A stretch of 64,000 nt of DNA from a bacterium (GTDB lineage: Bacteria > SZUA-182 > DTGQ01). The stretch lies in assembly GCA_040755755.1 (NCBI GenBank), contig JBFLZW010000016.1, forward strand, positions 1 to 64,000, written 5' to 3'. A model generated the notes under the pieces. It searched no databases. It saw only the letters and a program-made list of their open reading frames with translations, and was not told the origin of the DNA. Position numbers and translations under genes: made by a program. Below are positions 1-8,073 of the stretch, piece after piece; position 1 is the first letter of the stretch, and each line of letters opens with the position of its first letter.

Positions 1-2
1 GT

Positions 3-107
3 GATCTGAGCCTTTTTCAGCTCGGCTTACGCTTCTATAATTATCTATTGAACCAGGAATTACCTATCCCTGTATTATTTTATCATGCCTTTGAGGCAAG
101 ATTATGA
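3..107 (+). CDS. 3' end of an unidentified protein, cut by the window edge
   Basis: An open frame enters from the left edge and ends at a TGA at 105-107. It gives 34 residues rich in Leu, Phe and Tyr that look like a real protein C-terminus rather than random translation. I do not recognise the family. The end overlaps the ATG of the next gene, as in a tightly packed operon. The whole 0.8 kb region is A+T-rich compared with the rest of the window, which suggests an accessory or transferred segment. The fragment is short, so the coding call is only moderately supported. Confidence 0.4.
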   Translation, partial: DLSLFQLGLRFYNYLLNQELPIPVLFYHAFEARL

Positions 108-378
108 AAATGTGTCCGGTAGTGAGTCTATAATTATTGCTTTAATGTTCAAGCCAAAGAGTGAGGTGAATGACTTTTTCAGAGATATTGATAGCTTACA
201 AATAAAATGGGGTAACTATTTGAAAGAGATTTACTTTTCTAAATCACTTTCTGAAACGACTGTCTCAGTGGATATGAAATATCGGATGCCTCAATTTATT
301 GAAGATAAAAATACTATAAGTAGTAATAAGTTACTAGAAGTTAAATGCAAAGCAAAAAGTAAATTGATTTCGGGGTAG
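85..378 (+). CDS. hypothetical protein, 97 aa
   Basis: A short A+T-rich open frame with no family I recognise. The product is polar and lysine-rich, with no signal peptide or membrane segment. The ATG at 85 overlaps the preceding frame by 23 bases and has no clear Shine-Dalgarno sequence. A GTG at 112, just after the upstream stop, is a reasonable alternative start. The next gene begins 4 bases after its stop, so the two are probably co-transcribed and perhaps functionally linked. Nothing visible indicates a function. Confidence 0.5.
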   Translation: MPLRQDYENVSGSESIIIALMFKPKSEVNDFFRDIDSLQIKWGNYLKEIYFSKSLSETTVSVDMKYRMPQFIEDKNTISSNKLLEVKCKAKSKLISG

Positions 379-382
379 ACCT

Positions 383-790
383 ATGAAATGTATCATATCT
401 TTTTGTGCAGAGGCTGTCATTATAGATAGTCGGACTAATAATGTTTCTGCATTTAATCTCCTAGAAGAGTTACACAGCCCTAGTTTCCCAGTATTTATAC
501 CAAGAATACTCTTTTTTGCCTTATTAGAAAGGGATGATTCTGATTTAAATAGATATGACCTTACGCTCAAGGTCAATAATAATGAACAGTTACTCCTCGA
601 AGTACCAACATCAGCAGATTTTCAAGACCCAAATAAAACAAGAAATAGACTGATAATAGAGATCGGCGGTCTCGCCATACCATCTGCCGGTGAATTAGGA
701 TTTACACTTATTCATGCGGAACAAACAGTATGTTCATATTCAGTTAAAGTAATGCAAATAGGTAAGCCACAAGTCAAAAAAATTGAATAG
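383..790 (+). CDS. hypothetical protein, resembles the DUF6941 type
   Basis: A 135-residue protein beginning near residue 5 with a hydrophobic strand followed by a short acidic and polar loop. The overall pattern of beta-strands (CAEAVIID, then a loop, then PRILFFALLE) recalls small DUF6941-like proteins, which form a single beta-rich domain of unknown role. That likeness is from memory and is tentative. A GGGG stretch at 372-375 can serve as ribosome site for the ATG at 383. It follows the 97-residue gene by 4 bases, so the two probably form an operon. Base composition is A+T-rich like its neighbour and unlike the genes from 1.1 kb onward, consistent with horizontal transfer. Confidence 0.6.
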   Translation: MKCIISFCAEAVIIDSRTNNVSAFNLLEELHSPSFPVFIPRILFFALLERDDSDLNRYDLTLKVNNNEQLLLEVPTSADFQDPNKTRNRLIIEIGGLAIPSAGELGFTLIHAEQTVCSYSVKVMQIGKPQVKKIE

Positions 791-1079
791 AAAAATGTGA
801 ATATTGCGGGAAAGTTCTCTCTCTCTCAACCTGCTGGAGGATGAGAGTTATTCTTCCCGGACAAAAGCTTATACCAAGAAATCCTATGCCTATTGCATCA
901 AGTCATAGCTTACAAGCTGGTAACCCTTGAGCCAGAAGACCGCTTTAGATCATTGATGCCAAGTCTCAGTTCAAACCTTTGGTATCAAATCCAGTCCAAG
1001 TCTTAAGTCCCCTGTTCCAAACATAACCAGAGAACATAGATACTGTAAGTTCTTCGAAGGAGACAGCAAAATCCCCCCC
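791..1079. other. intergenic, no gene seen
   Basis: This stretch separates the A+T-rich accessory genes from the minus-strand oxidoreductase. No reading frame in it looks coding. It holds an imperfect dyad, with CGGGAA near 808 pairing TTCCCG near 855 and CTCTC pairing GAGAG inside, but no T-run follows, so I do not call a terminator. Confidence 0.5.
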
Positions 1080-2117
1080 TCACTCCCTCATCTCCCCCCC
1101 TTCCGCCTGTTCGTGAATCAGCTCCCGCTCTTCCTGGCCGATATCGTCGGCCTGGTCAAGCAGGGTGAGGATATTCTGATGCTGTTCAAAGGTATAGGGG
1201 AAGGGTGAGATTCCGTGGACGGCTTCCAGGAAGCAGCGCAGCTCATCGATATAGGGCTCTTCCGGGTTGATGTACATGTTTTCCACGCAGCCGCGAATCA
1301 GCGGCTCTGTGTGTTTCAGGGTATTGTCGGTGGAGTAGATTTTAATGAGCTGCTCGCTGTTATTCCAGTCGATGATGCCTTCCCTTCCGACGAAGTGCAT
1401 ATGCTGGATCGGGGCCTTGGAGGTCGGGTTCAGCAGCAGGTGGCCGCAGACTCCATTCCTGAACCTGAGCAGCAGATGATAGGAGGAGGCTGCCGCATCG
1501 GCCCCGGACCGTGTACGACTGACGCATCTGCGGGAAGTGCATATTGCTTCGATGCCGCCAAGCAGGCTGCTGAGCCAGGCCAGCTCGAAGGAGATGATTT
1601 CGCGGTAGGCTGTAGAGCCTGGCCGGGAATCGGAGAAGGGCCAGTAATCTTCCGCAGGGTGCCAGCCCGGCAGGTATTGCCCGCAATGGTAGGTGAAGGT
1701 CAGCGGCTGGCCGATGATTCCCTGGTGCAGGAGCTTTCGGATTTTTTTCGGGCCGGGGTAAAAACAGAGGGTACAGGAGGGTGCGGCCACAATTTTTCTC
1801 TCACTGATCCAGGTAATTAATTCGGTCATTTGCCCATCCTTCGGGCAAACCTCGACAAAAAAATGCTTGTTGGCCGCGGCTGCCTCAAGTGCATAGAAAA
1901 GCCGCATACTCGCAGGCACGGAAATGATGAGGGCTTCAGGGTCATGGGACATGGCCTCGGTGAAGTCTTCAAAGGTTTGAATTCGGTACCGCTGGGAAGT
2001 TTCATCTCTTCTGTCCAGACGGGGATCGCACCCGATAATGGTTCCCGATTGCAGGTATTTCAGATTCCGGATCCGGCGTTTACCCAGGGAGCCCAGTCCT
2101 ATGACTAAGAATCTCAT
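1080..2117 (-). CDS. Gfo/Idh/MocA family oxidoreductase
   Basis: Residues 1-30 form a Rossmann strand with the dinucleotide motif GxGxxG (residues 7-12, GLGSLG) and an Asp at the end of the second strand (D31), as in NAD(P)-dependent sugar oxidoreductases. Length (345 aa) is typical. In most family members an EKP motif carries a catalytic lysine. Here the matching place reads EVCPKD (residues 89-94), so the usual Lys is not in its normal position and the reaction may differ. An AAGGAGG lies 10 bases before the ATG at 2117, fixing the start. It lies downstream of the flagellin-modification gene on the same strand, so a role in making or altering an activated sugar for flagellin is possible, but this is inference. 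Confidence 0.8.
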   Translation of the reverse strand: MRFLVIGLGSLGKRRIRNLKYLQSGTIIGCDPRLDRRDETSQRYRIQTFEDFTEAMSHDPEALIISVPASMRLFYALEAAAANKHFFVEVCPKDGQMTELITWISERKIVAAPSCTLCFYPGPKKIRKLLHQGIIGQPLTFTYHCGQYLPGWHPAEDYWPFSDSRPGSTAYREIISFELAWLSSLLGGIEAICTSRRCVSRTRSGADAAASSYHLLLRFRNGVCGHLLLNPTSKAPIQHMHFVGREGIIDWNNSEQLIKIYSTDNTLKHTEPLIRGCVENMYINPEEPYIDELRCFLEAVHGISPFPYTFEQHQNILTLLDQADDIGQEERELIHEQAEGGEMRE

Positions 2118-2201
2118 TGGTTTCGTGCCTCCTTCGAACTTTCCGCTCGTTGTTGAATTTCCGCTTGGTCGATGATTTTCCGTTTCGTAGTAGAGATCGA
2201 G

Positions 2202-5189
2202 TTACAAAGACAGTCGATTGATTCTTTCCATAGCCGGTGAGTAGTTCGGTTGAATGCGAAGAGCCGCCTGGTAACCTACTTTCGCTGCTTCTCTGGCCCC
2301 CAGCAAGAGATAGCAGTCTCCCAGTCTGACCAGGGAGCGGTAATCTCCCGGGATCAGGTTGAGGTAGTTTTCGTAGTGGGTAATTGCCTCTTCGAGCTTT
2401 CCCTGGCGAGTGCAGATGTTGGCCATCTTCAGGTAGAGGTGGGCAAAATTTTTATCCGCCTCGATCGCCTTCCGGTATGCCTGGAACGATTCGGGATAGT
2501 TGGCCTCCGAGAGGAAAACGTCTCCCAGATCCGCATGTATCTGGGCCTTGTTGGGATATCGCTCGGCAAGCCATTGGAGCTCTTTTCGGGCCGCATCCCA
2601 TGCCTTCTGTCCCCGAAAGGCGCGGGACAGCCCGAAGTGAATTTCCGGATGATCTGGGTGAGTGGCCAGGATTTCCTGATAGACCCTGACAGCCTCATCG
2701 AAAGCATTCGCCAGAATCAGCCTTTTGCCTTCACTCAGGCGATCGGCAAGATACTGCCTGCGTTCACTCTCCTCCTTGAATTGCCGGACCTCTTCCTGAG
2801 TGGAGTCGATTTTCCGCCTTCGCTGCTCCAGGGATTTTTCCAGGATTTCTCTGGCCGGGATTGATTCAGGGTCAATGGCCAGGACTTTCCGGGAATAGAT
2901 AATGGCGTTAACGAAATCCCCTTCCGAAGATCGCTCCCGGGCTTTAATCAGATATTTCTCCAGGCACTTTTCTTTCCTGGCCCTGATCTTGTTGTGGATT
3001 TTTTCCTCTCCCTGGAGATCGGACGGGTCGGAATGGATTCCCTTAAGGCACTCCTGCGCCTTGTCAAACTGCTCAAGGGTCAGATGAATTTCGGCAAGCT
3101 GGCGGAGTGCTTCCTCACTTTTCTGTCCACTCATTCTGGCCTGCTCAAATTCCAGGATAGCCCGTCTCAGGTACCCCATTTTTTTCAGGCACATCCCCAG
3201 CCGGAAATGAAAATCGGGCTCCTGCTTCCTGCCGCCTCCTTCCCGCCCGGCCTTCATGAGAATGGAGTATTCCCTGAGAGGAGGAAGGATTTCGTCCATG
3301 ACTCCCTTAAGCAGCCGGATCGTGGTTTCGAATCCCTTATAGGCCAGGCCGTAGCGTCGGGCGGTGATTTTTGCTTTTTCATACAGGGACTTGCCGGTCT
3401 GATATTTATTTTCCCTCTGCATCAGAACATGCCTGACCCTGCCCAGAGCGCTTCGGATAATCCGGTGAGAATTGATGGCTCTGGCGATTTGCTCAAAGCC
3501 GCAACTGATCCTCTGGCTGAGTTCCTCGAATCGTTTTTTCCGGCTGTCCGAGAACGACTCCTCTTCGTCAGCAGGTACCAGTTTTTTCAGAATGCCGACA
3601 GGTTTTTCAAGTTTTTTATTGATCCGGAGTATCTTGTTAACCAGAAGGTTCACCGATTCAAGATCAGCGGTTAGTTTTTCAAGATCAGGATTCAAGGGGG
3701 TCAGGGCTTTTTTCAGACGATGCGAAAGGTCAAGGTCCTGCTGACAGTATTGATCGAGGGCTTCCCGCAGGGTCATGATCCTGGTGCCCCGAATCAGCGC
3801 GCCTCCCTCGGTGGCATCGATAAAGCAGCGGTCGGGGAAGTTTTTGACCGTGTTCTCGAAATCCTCCAGATATCCCATCAGCACTTTGGTGGTCAGCACT
3901 TTCCCTCCATAGATGCCATCCACCCAGTAGGCCTCGTTGACCATTTTCCCCCGGCTGTTCCACTCGAAGATCTGATTGCCCCGGAGCTCCACCTTGGTAT
4001 CGGCATTGGCTCCGCAGATATGGCTGGTGGTACCCAGGGCCAGGTCCTGACCGGTGAAGATGATCGGGTCTGCGCCCATAGCCAGGGCCAGATTGAGACC
4101 GAGCTGGGCTACGGTTTTACCCCGGCCAACCTTTTCCTGTCGGTCGGTTTCAGTCAAAGCCAGAATATCCTCACTGCAGACGGGAGTGACGAGATCGGCC
4201 TGATATTCAAAGGCAATTTTAGGATAAACCCGGCTGTCGATCACAAGGGGCATGGCTGCATCCTGAATGACATCCTCAAGGTCAAGAAAGTTGGACTCCC
4301 CGAAATCGATGGAGCAGATAATGTCCGGTGTGATATCATAGGCCAGAAGGACCCGAAGGGCCTGGCCTACGGCAATGATGATGGCTTTCCCCTGAGCCTC
4401 CTTCAACAAGTGAATGTTTTTTTGCAGCGAGGGCCCGGTAGCCACCAGAATGGCTGGAACATGGCTGAAGTCTCCCCGGCAAAAACCCTCCGTAGAGCAG
4501 CCTGGAACGATCTTGGGCAGGTTTTTCAATTCGTTGATGACAAAGGTATCACTGAGAGCGACAAAGGTATTGTAGGACAGAAACAGCGTATTGCACAGCC
4601 GCTGACAGCTCTTGTACAGGGCAGGATAGGAGGACGATATCTTCGGGGCAAAATTCTCCATCTCCAGGCCGATCTTCCCATCCAGCAGCTTTGGGCTCTG
4701 CTGACTGATCAGCCGACGGATATGATCTTCTTCCGGAATGCAGAAGACCATTTTCTCCTGCCTGATGGCCTCTGAGAAATCATGGAGGCTGAAGGCAAAA
4801 TGGAGTATCCGGGGATTTTCCTCGATAACGAACAGAATGTGGCCGGGTTCCATCTTTTCAATGATCCGGGCTGCCTTGTATCCAAGTCCCAGGCCGAAGA
4901 GAAAGGTGACCCCTTCCTGAAAGAATTCGCGGCTGTCAATATCCTTGTCGATAAGCTCACAAGGGTTATCCCGATTGTACAGGGCGATTTTTTTGCCTTC
5001 ATCCGATTCGACCTGAAGGTCCGCTAATCCGGAAAGCGTGTAGATGAGCTCTACTTCTCTTTGATGTGGCAGGTTTTCCCACCAGGAGAGAAATTCCGGG
5101 GATTTCTCCTGCAGCGCGGCCCGGTTTTCCCGCCAGATTTCGGATGGATTCGCCATTTTGAGCTTATTGAGCTTACTGGGGTCTGGCAT
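2202..5189 (-). CDS. MptE-like (DUF115) flagellin glycosylation factor with C-terminal TPR repeats
   Basis: A 995-residue protein. Residues about 50-450 look like the MptE-like/Maf (motility accessory factor) family, with the nucleotide-sugar motif GPSLQ at residues 252-256 followed by an SIDFGE segment. Maf proteins transfer nonulosonic acids such as pseudaminic or legionaminic acid to flagellin in the cytoplasm. From about residue 680 to the end there are repeated tetratricopeptide helices with the pattern W-LG-Y-A-F-A-P, separated by a charged coiled-coil stretch. The ATG at 5189 overlaps the fliS stop by 17 bases, so translation is probably coupled. FliS and flagellin immediately upstream support a role in flagellin glycosylation. 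The sugar itself cannot be told from the sequence, and no nonulosonate synthesis genes are in the window. Confidence 0.82.
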   Translation of the reverse strand: MPDPSKLNKLKMANPSEIWRENRAALQEKSPEFLSWWENLPHQREVELIYTLSGLADLQVESDEGKKIALYNRDNPCELIDKDIDSREFFQEGVTFLFGLGLGYKAARIIEKMEPGHILFVIEENPRILHFAFSLHDFSEAIRQEKMVFCIPEEDHIRRLISQQSPKLLDGKIGLEMENFAPKISSSYPALYKSCQRLCNTLFLSYNTFVALSDTFVINELKNLPKIVPGCSTEGFCRGDFSHVPAILVATGPSLQKNIHLLKEAQGKAIIIAVGQALRVLLAYDITPDIICSIDFGESNFLDLEDVIQDAAMPLVIDSRVYPKIAFEYQADLVTPVCSEDILALTETDRQEKVGRGKTVAQLGLNLALAMGADPIIFTGQDLALGTTSHICGANADTKVELRGNQIFEWNSRGKMVNEAYWVDGIYGGKVLTTKVLMGYLEDFENTVKNFPDRCFIDATEGGALIRGTRIMTLREALDQYCQQDLDLSHRLKKALTPLNPDLEKLTADLESVNLLVNKILRINKKLEKPVGILKKLVPADEEESFSDSRKKRFEELSQRISCGFEQIARAINSHRIIRSALGRVRHVLMQRENKYQTGKSLYEKAKITARRYGLAYKGFETTIRLLKGVMDEILPPLREYSILMKAGREGGGRKQEPDFHFRLGMCLKKMGYLRRAILEFEQARMSGQKSEEALRQLAEIHLTLEQFDKAQECLKGIHSDPSDLQGEEKIHNKIRARKEKCLEKYLIKARERSSEGDFVNAIIYSRKVLAIDPESIPAREILEKSLEQRRRKIDSTQEEVRQFKEESERRQYLADRLSEGKRLILANAFDEAVRVYQEILATHPDHPEIHFGLSRAFRGQKAWDAARKELQWLAERYPNKAQIHADLGDVFLSEANYPESFQAYRKAIEADKNFAHLYLKMANICTRQGKLEEAITHYENYLNLIPGDYRSLVRLGDCYLLLGAREAAKVGYQAALRIQPNYSPAMERINRLSL

Positions 5190-5547
5190 CTGCCCTTCCC
5201 CAGGCTTCCCGCAGCTCTTCCAGCATTCTGCGGACTTCGGCCAGGATGGAGGTATCCCCCCCTTCCAGATTGATCCTGGATAATTTTACCATCATATGTT
5301 GATACAGGGAAAAGAGACGGGTACTGATTTCCTGCAATTTGCCTTCATAGGAGAGCCCGTTGGCCAGGCCGGTGATGATTTCCTGGGCTTTGACTAGATG
5401 CTTGTAGGCACCCCGGCCCTGATTGCTGACTACAATGTGTTCGCACTGGGCAAGATTACTGATTGCATGATCGTAAAGGAGCAGGAGTGCCTGCTTGGGA
5501 CTGGCGGTGGTCCGGTTTGTCTGTTCGTACGCCTTCAGCATATTCAT
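5173..5547 (-). CDS. fliS: flagellar export chaperone FliS
   Basis: The 124-residue product has the size and all-helical pattern of FliS, with the N-terminal signature MLKAYEQT (residues 3-10) and KQALLLLYD (residues 18-26). FliS binds the C-terminal D0 region of newly made flagellin in the cytoplasm and stops it polymerising before export by the FlhA-gated type III apparatus. It lies just downstream of the flagellin gene on the same strand and overlaps the MptE-like gene, the usual flagellin-fliS-modification arrangement. An AAAGG sits about 9 bases before the ATG at 5547. A hairpin in the gap to flagellin (5574-5599) could lower read-through from the strong flagellin transcript. Confidence 0.93.
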   Translation of the reverse strand: MNMLKAYEQTNRTTASPKQALLLLYDHAISNLAQCEHIVVSNQGRGAYKHLVKAQEIITGLANGLSYEGKLQEISTRLFSLYQHMMVKLSRINLEGGDTSILAEVRRMLEELREAWGRADARPQ

Positions 5548-5573
5548 GGAGTCAACCTTTGAGAAGTGAAAGA

Positions 5574-5599
5574 GGGGAGATCGGTTTGTTGATCTCCCC
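5574..5599 (-). terminator. hairpin between flagellin and fliS, possible attenuating terminator
   Basis: A perfect 9-bp stem (GGGGAGATC pairing GATCTCCCC) with an 8-base loop lies 87 bases after the flagellin stop. On the minus strand the following bases are TCTTTCACTT, a weak T-run, so termination would be partial. This would fit strong flagellin expression with lower fliS expression. Confidence 0.45.
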
Positions 5600-5685
5600 T
5601 TTGAATTGGTCCAATGTATGATTCGATAATAAAGTATAATAAATTACTGGAGACTCTCTATCAGATTTCACGATTGGCTGAAAGA

Positions 5686-7302
5686 TCACCCTCCCAGCCC
5701 AAGGATGCCGAGGACCATTCTCGGTGCCTGCTGGGCCTGAGCCAGAAGCGACATATTGGCCTGCTGCAGGATCGTCAGCTTGGAGATCTCCATCTGCTCG
5801 TTGATCAGGTCGGCATCTTCGATTCGCGAAATAGCCGCGGTTGACTGAGTTTTCCTTCCTTCGAGGAGACTTGATTTCATATCCAGCCGCTTGGTCATGG
5901 CCCCGATGTTGCCCAGTTCGGCATCCACCCTCTCCAGGGCCTTATCGAGCTTGCGTAAAGATGCTTTGGCACCATTGACCGTGCTCAGGTTTATTCCTCC
6001 GGCGCCGGTCAGACCATCTACGCTGACGCTGCCGCTGGTCACGTGCCCGACCTGGGAGGTCTGGATTTTCCCTCTGAAAATATCGCCTTCGGTCAGGACA
6101 TCGTTGCCGCTGAAGGATAGCTGGAGACCGGTAGCATGATGTGTGGTGCCGTCAAAGGTAACGGATCCGCTGGCATTGATGGTTTTTTCATCTTCCCAGT
6201 CGGTCCAGTCCCCCCATCCTTTGCCATCTCCTTTGTCAACGCGGGTACGAATCTGAAGGGCAGCAGAGGTAGCACCGCTGTTTAAGGTGGCCCCGTCATC
6301 GACTCTGATTTCATATTCGATCAGGTCTCCGGCTTCAGCCAGTCCGGCGATACCAGTATCGCCGCTGGCCGTGACCATGCTGGCAAGTGACATTCCATAG
6401 TTATCACTATCCGATACGGACCAGCCAAGACCATAGACATCACCGGTTACCGTTTTTTTGGTACTGAAGGTAATGATATCTCCCTCGGCAAACTTCTTAT
6501 CCGTTACGCTGCTGGCCAGTCTGAGGCCGCTCAGGCTGATACCCCGGCCGCTGAACTGCTGGCCGTCAGTCAGGTAAAAAGTGCTTTCATAATCATACGA
6601 AACACCGTCAGTAGTGGTATAACTGACCTTGTAGGAGTTATCTCCGGTAAACTCAATGGTCCAGTCCGCATCGATGACATTGTCAGCGTTGGTGACTGTC
6701 GGCTTTCCATCATCAGCCACGGCTGTAGTGTTGCTGAAGATGACATCACCGTTGTTCAATCCATTGGCCAGGGTAGCCTGCTTTAATCCGAGGCGGAAGT
6801 TCAGGTCAATAGCCAGGTCGGTAGTGTCATTGACATTTGGTCCGGTCTGAAAGGTGAAAGCGGCATTCCCATCCAGAAGGAGTTCGCCATTCCAGGTGGT
6901 CTGAGTTACCGTATCCTGAATTTCATTGATGTACTGAGCGATCTGGTCCTGAATGGCCGCACGCTGCGCGGAATTTTTGGAACCGTCACTGGCCTCCAGG
7001 GCTTTTTGCCGCATTTCCATGAGCAGGCTCTTGATGGATGTTGCGCCATCATTGGCGGTGTTGATCATGTTCTGGGCATTACCGATATTGTTGCCAGCCA
7101 TTTCCATACCATTCAGATCAATTTTCATCCCGGTAGCATGAATATAGCCAGCCGGGTCATCCGCTGAAGTGTTGACCCTTTTCAAGGTAGCGATCCGGCT
7201 CTGGTGTACGTTCAGCAGGCTATTGGTTGATTCCAGCCCCCGGTAGGCCGAGTTTGCCATCAGGTTCGTGTTGATTACGCCAAGTTTTCCGTAAATCGAC
7301 AT
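5686..7302 (-). CDS. fliC: flagellin
   Basis: A 538-residue protein with the conserved flagellin ends. Residues 1-150 carry the D0/D1 helices (INTNL near 10-14, NTSADDPAG, and an NAQNMINTANDG type stretch). About the last 100 residues carry the partner D1/D0 helices, with KSSLLEGR and ISRIEDAD followed by QQANMSLLAQAQQAP. The central 290 residues are Thr/Ser/Gly/Asp-rich beta regions, the variable surface domain and probable glycosylation zone. The N-terminus has about seven more residues before INTN than enterobacterial flagellin. A run of six G at 7311-7316 is the ribosome site for the ATG at 7302. Two sigma-28 type promoters lie upstream. FliS and the MptE-like modifier follow in the same direction. 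Confidence 0.96.
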   Translation of the reverse strand: MSIYGKLGVINTNLMANSAYRGLESTNSLLNVHQSRIATLKRVNTSADDPAGYIHATGMKIDLNGMEMAGNNIGNAQNMINTANDGATSIKSLLMEMRQKALEASDGSKNSAQRAAIQDQIAQYINEIQDTVTQTTWNGELLLDGNAAFTFQTGPNVNDTTDLAIDLNFRLGLKQATLANGLNNGDVIFSNTTAVADDGKPTVTNADNVIDADWTIEFTGDNSYKVSYTTTDGVSYDYESTFYLTDGQQFSGRGISLSGLRLASSVTDKKFAEGDIITFSTKKTVTGDVYGLGWSVSDSDNYGMSLASMVTASGDTGIAGLAEAGDLIEYEIRVDDGATLNSGATSAALQIRTRVDKGDGKGWGDWTDWEDEKTINASGSVTFDGTTHHATGLQLSFSGNDVLTEGDIFRGKIQTSQVGHVTSGSVSVDGLTGAGGINLSTVNGAKASLRKLDKALERVDAELGNIGAMTKRLDMKSSLLEGRKTQSTAAISRIEDADLINEQMEISKLTILQQANMSLLAQAQQAPRMVLGILGLGG

Positions 7303-7372
7303 GGTATATGCCCCCCAACTAAGATTTCAGAAGATAGCGCTCCACAAGGAAATAGCGGTCGTTAAAAAAGAG

Positions 7373-7399
7373 TTATCGGCCCCGTGCCTAAAAAGTCAT
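7373..7399 (-). promoter_or_regulatory. sigma-28 (FliA) type promoter of flagellin
   Basis: On the minus strand a perfect GCCGATAA -10 element (7373-7380) is preceded by an 11-base spacer and ATGACTTT, which keeps the T-rich end of the TAAAGTTT -35 consensus. The expected transcript start is near 7366, giving a leader of about 64 bases. FliA recognition of late flagellar genes through GCCGATAA is established; use of this site is inferred. Confidence 0.75.
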
Positions 7400-7568
7400 A
7401 TTCGTCAGCAGGCTCAGTTCTGGCAACGATCAGTATCTTTTATGCTGCATATCACCTCTTTTATGGAAAACCAAAATGTCAGACGAAACAGAGGCCCATA
7501 GTTAACTCCACGGTAAAATTTTAATAATTTTTTCCGCAGGTTATTGCTCATTCAGCATTCTACTCTTT

Positions 7569-7595
7569 TTATCGGCCAAGGGGAAAAACACTTCG
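7569..7595 (-). promoter_or_regulatory. second sigma-28 type promoter upstream of flagellin
   Basis: A second exact GCCGATAA on the minus strand (7569-7576) is preceded by an 11-base spacer and CGAAGTGT, matching the -35 consensus at 5 of 8 positions including the AAGT core. It points toward flagellin and would give a leader of about 260 bases, or else drive a short untranslated RNA. Confidence 0.5.
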
Positions 7596-7789
7596 GGATA
7601 TGTTTTTCGGAATCATTCTTTTTTGTTGATTCTATAACGCTTTTGGGCTTGCGGGGAGAAAGGGCGGCGAAGGAAGCAGCGGTTGGAACCGAAAAAACTG
7701 GTGTACCCTGTTTATGGAGAGGGGAGAGGGGCATTTCACCTTTCGCTTCTTTACTGTCCGGAATGCGGATCAGGCAATAAGGTTTGAAT

Positions 7790-8062
7790 ATGGAAAAGGA
7801 CAAAAAATATCCACTGTCGGCAGTTTCTCTCAGCGGCCCTGCGGCAGAGCAGGAATTATTCGATAAATCCACCGATTCTTCGGTTGATAGTGATAACTGC
7901 CTGACTCAGGAAAACCAGGAACAGACGGAGGCTCAAAAAATCGATACTCTTCACACCTGCGCACAGAGAAAAAGCGCTCATATTCTGGAAGAGGTCGTCT
8001 CCAGGCTCGTCAGCGATTTGAAAAACAAGCGATTCGAGAACAAGCAAACATCCGGGAAATAA
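7790..8062 (+). CDS. hypothetical protein, 90 aa
   Basis: I do not recognise this small protein. It is hydrophilic, Ser/Gln/Glu-rich in the first two thirds and probably disordered, with a C-terminal amphipathic helix around the ILEEVVSRLVSDL segment. There is no signal peptide or membrane segment. The ATG at 7790 has an AAGG 7 bases before it; a TTG at 7784 in the same frame is less likely. It is followed after 11 bases by the HD-GYP gene, so the two are probably co-transcribed. A role in the c-di-GMP or flagellar setting is guilt by association only. Confidence 0.6.
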   Translation: MEKDKKYPLSAVSLSGPAAEQELFDKSTDSSVDSDNCLTQENQEQTEAQKIDTLHTCAQRKSAHILEEVVSRLVSDLKNKRFENKQTSGK

Positions 8063-8073
8063 AGGGAACCTGT

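Larger units (their letters stand above)
7303..7789. other. intergenic region with flagellin promoters
   Basis: No frame here looks coding. The stretch holds the ribosome site of flagellin, two sigma-28 type promoters on the minus strand (listed separately) and the upstream region of the plus-strand small gene at 7790. I found no clear promoter for the plus-strand genes. Confidence 0.6.

Noticed and set aside
3720-4775. 351-codon open frame on the plus strand
   Set aside because: It lies antisense to the MptE-like gene, whose protein has clear family motifs. Long antisense frames are expected in G+C-balanced genes.
7544-7780. 78-codon open frame before the small gene
   Set aside because: No ribosome site, unusual amino-acid content, and it overlaps a promoter-like region.
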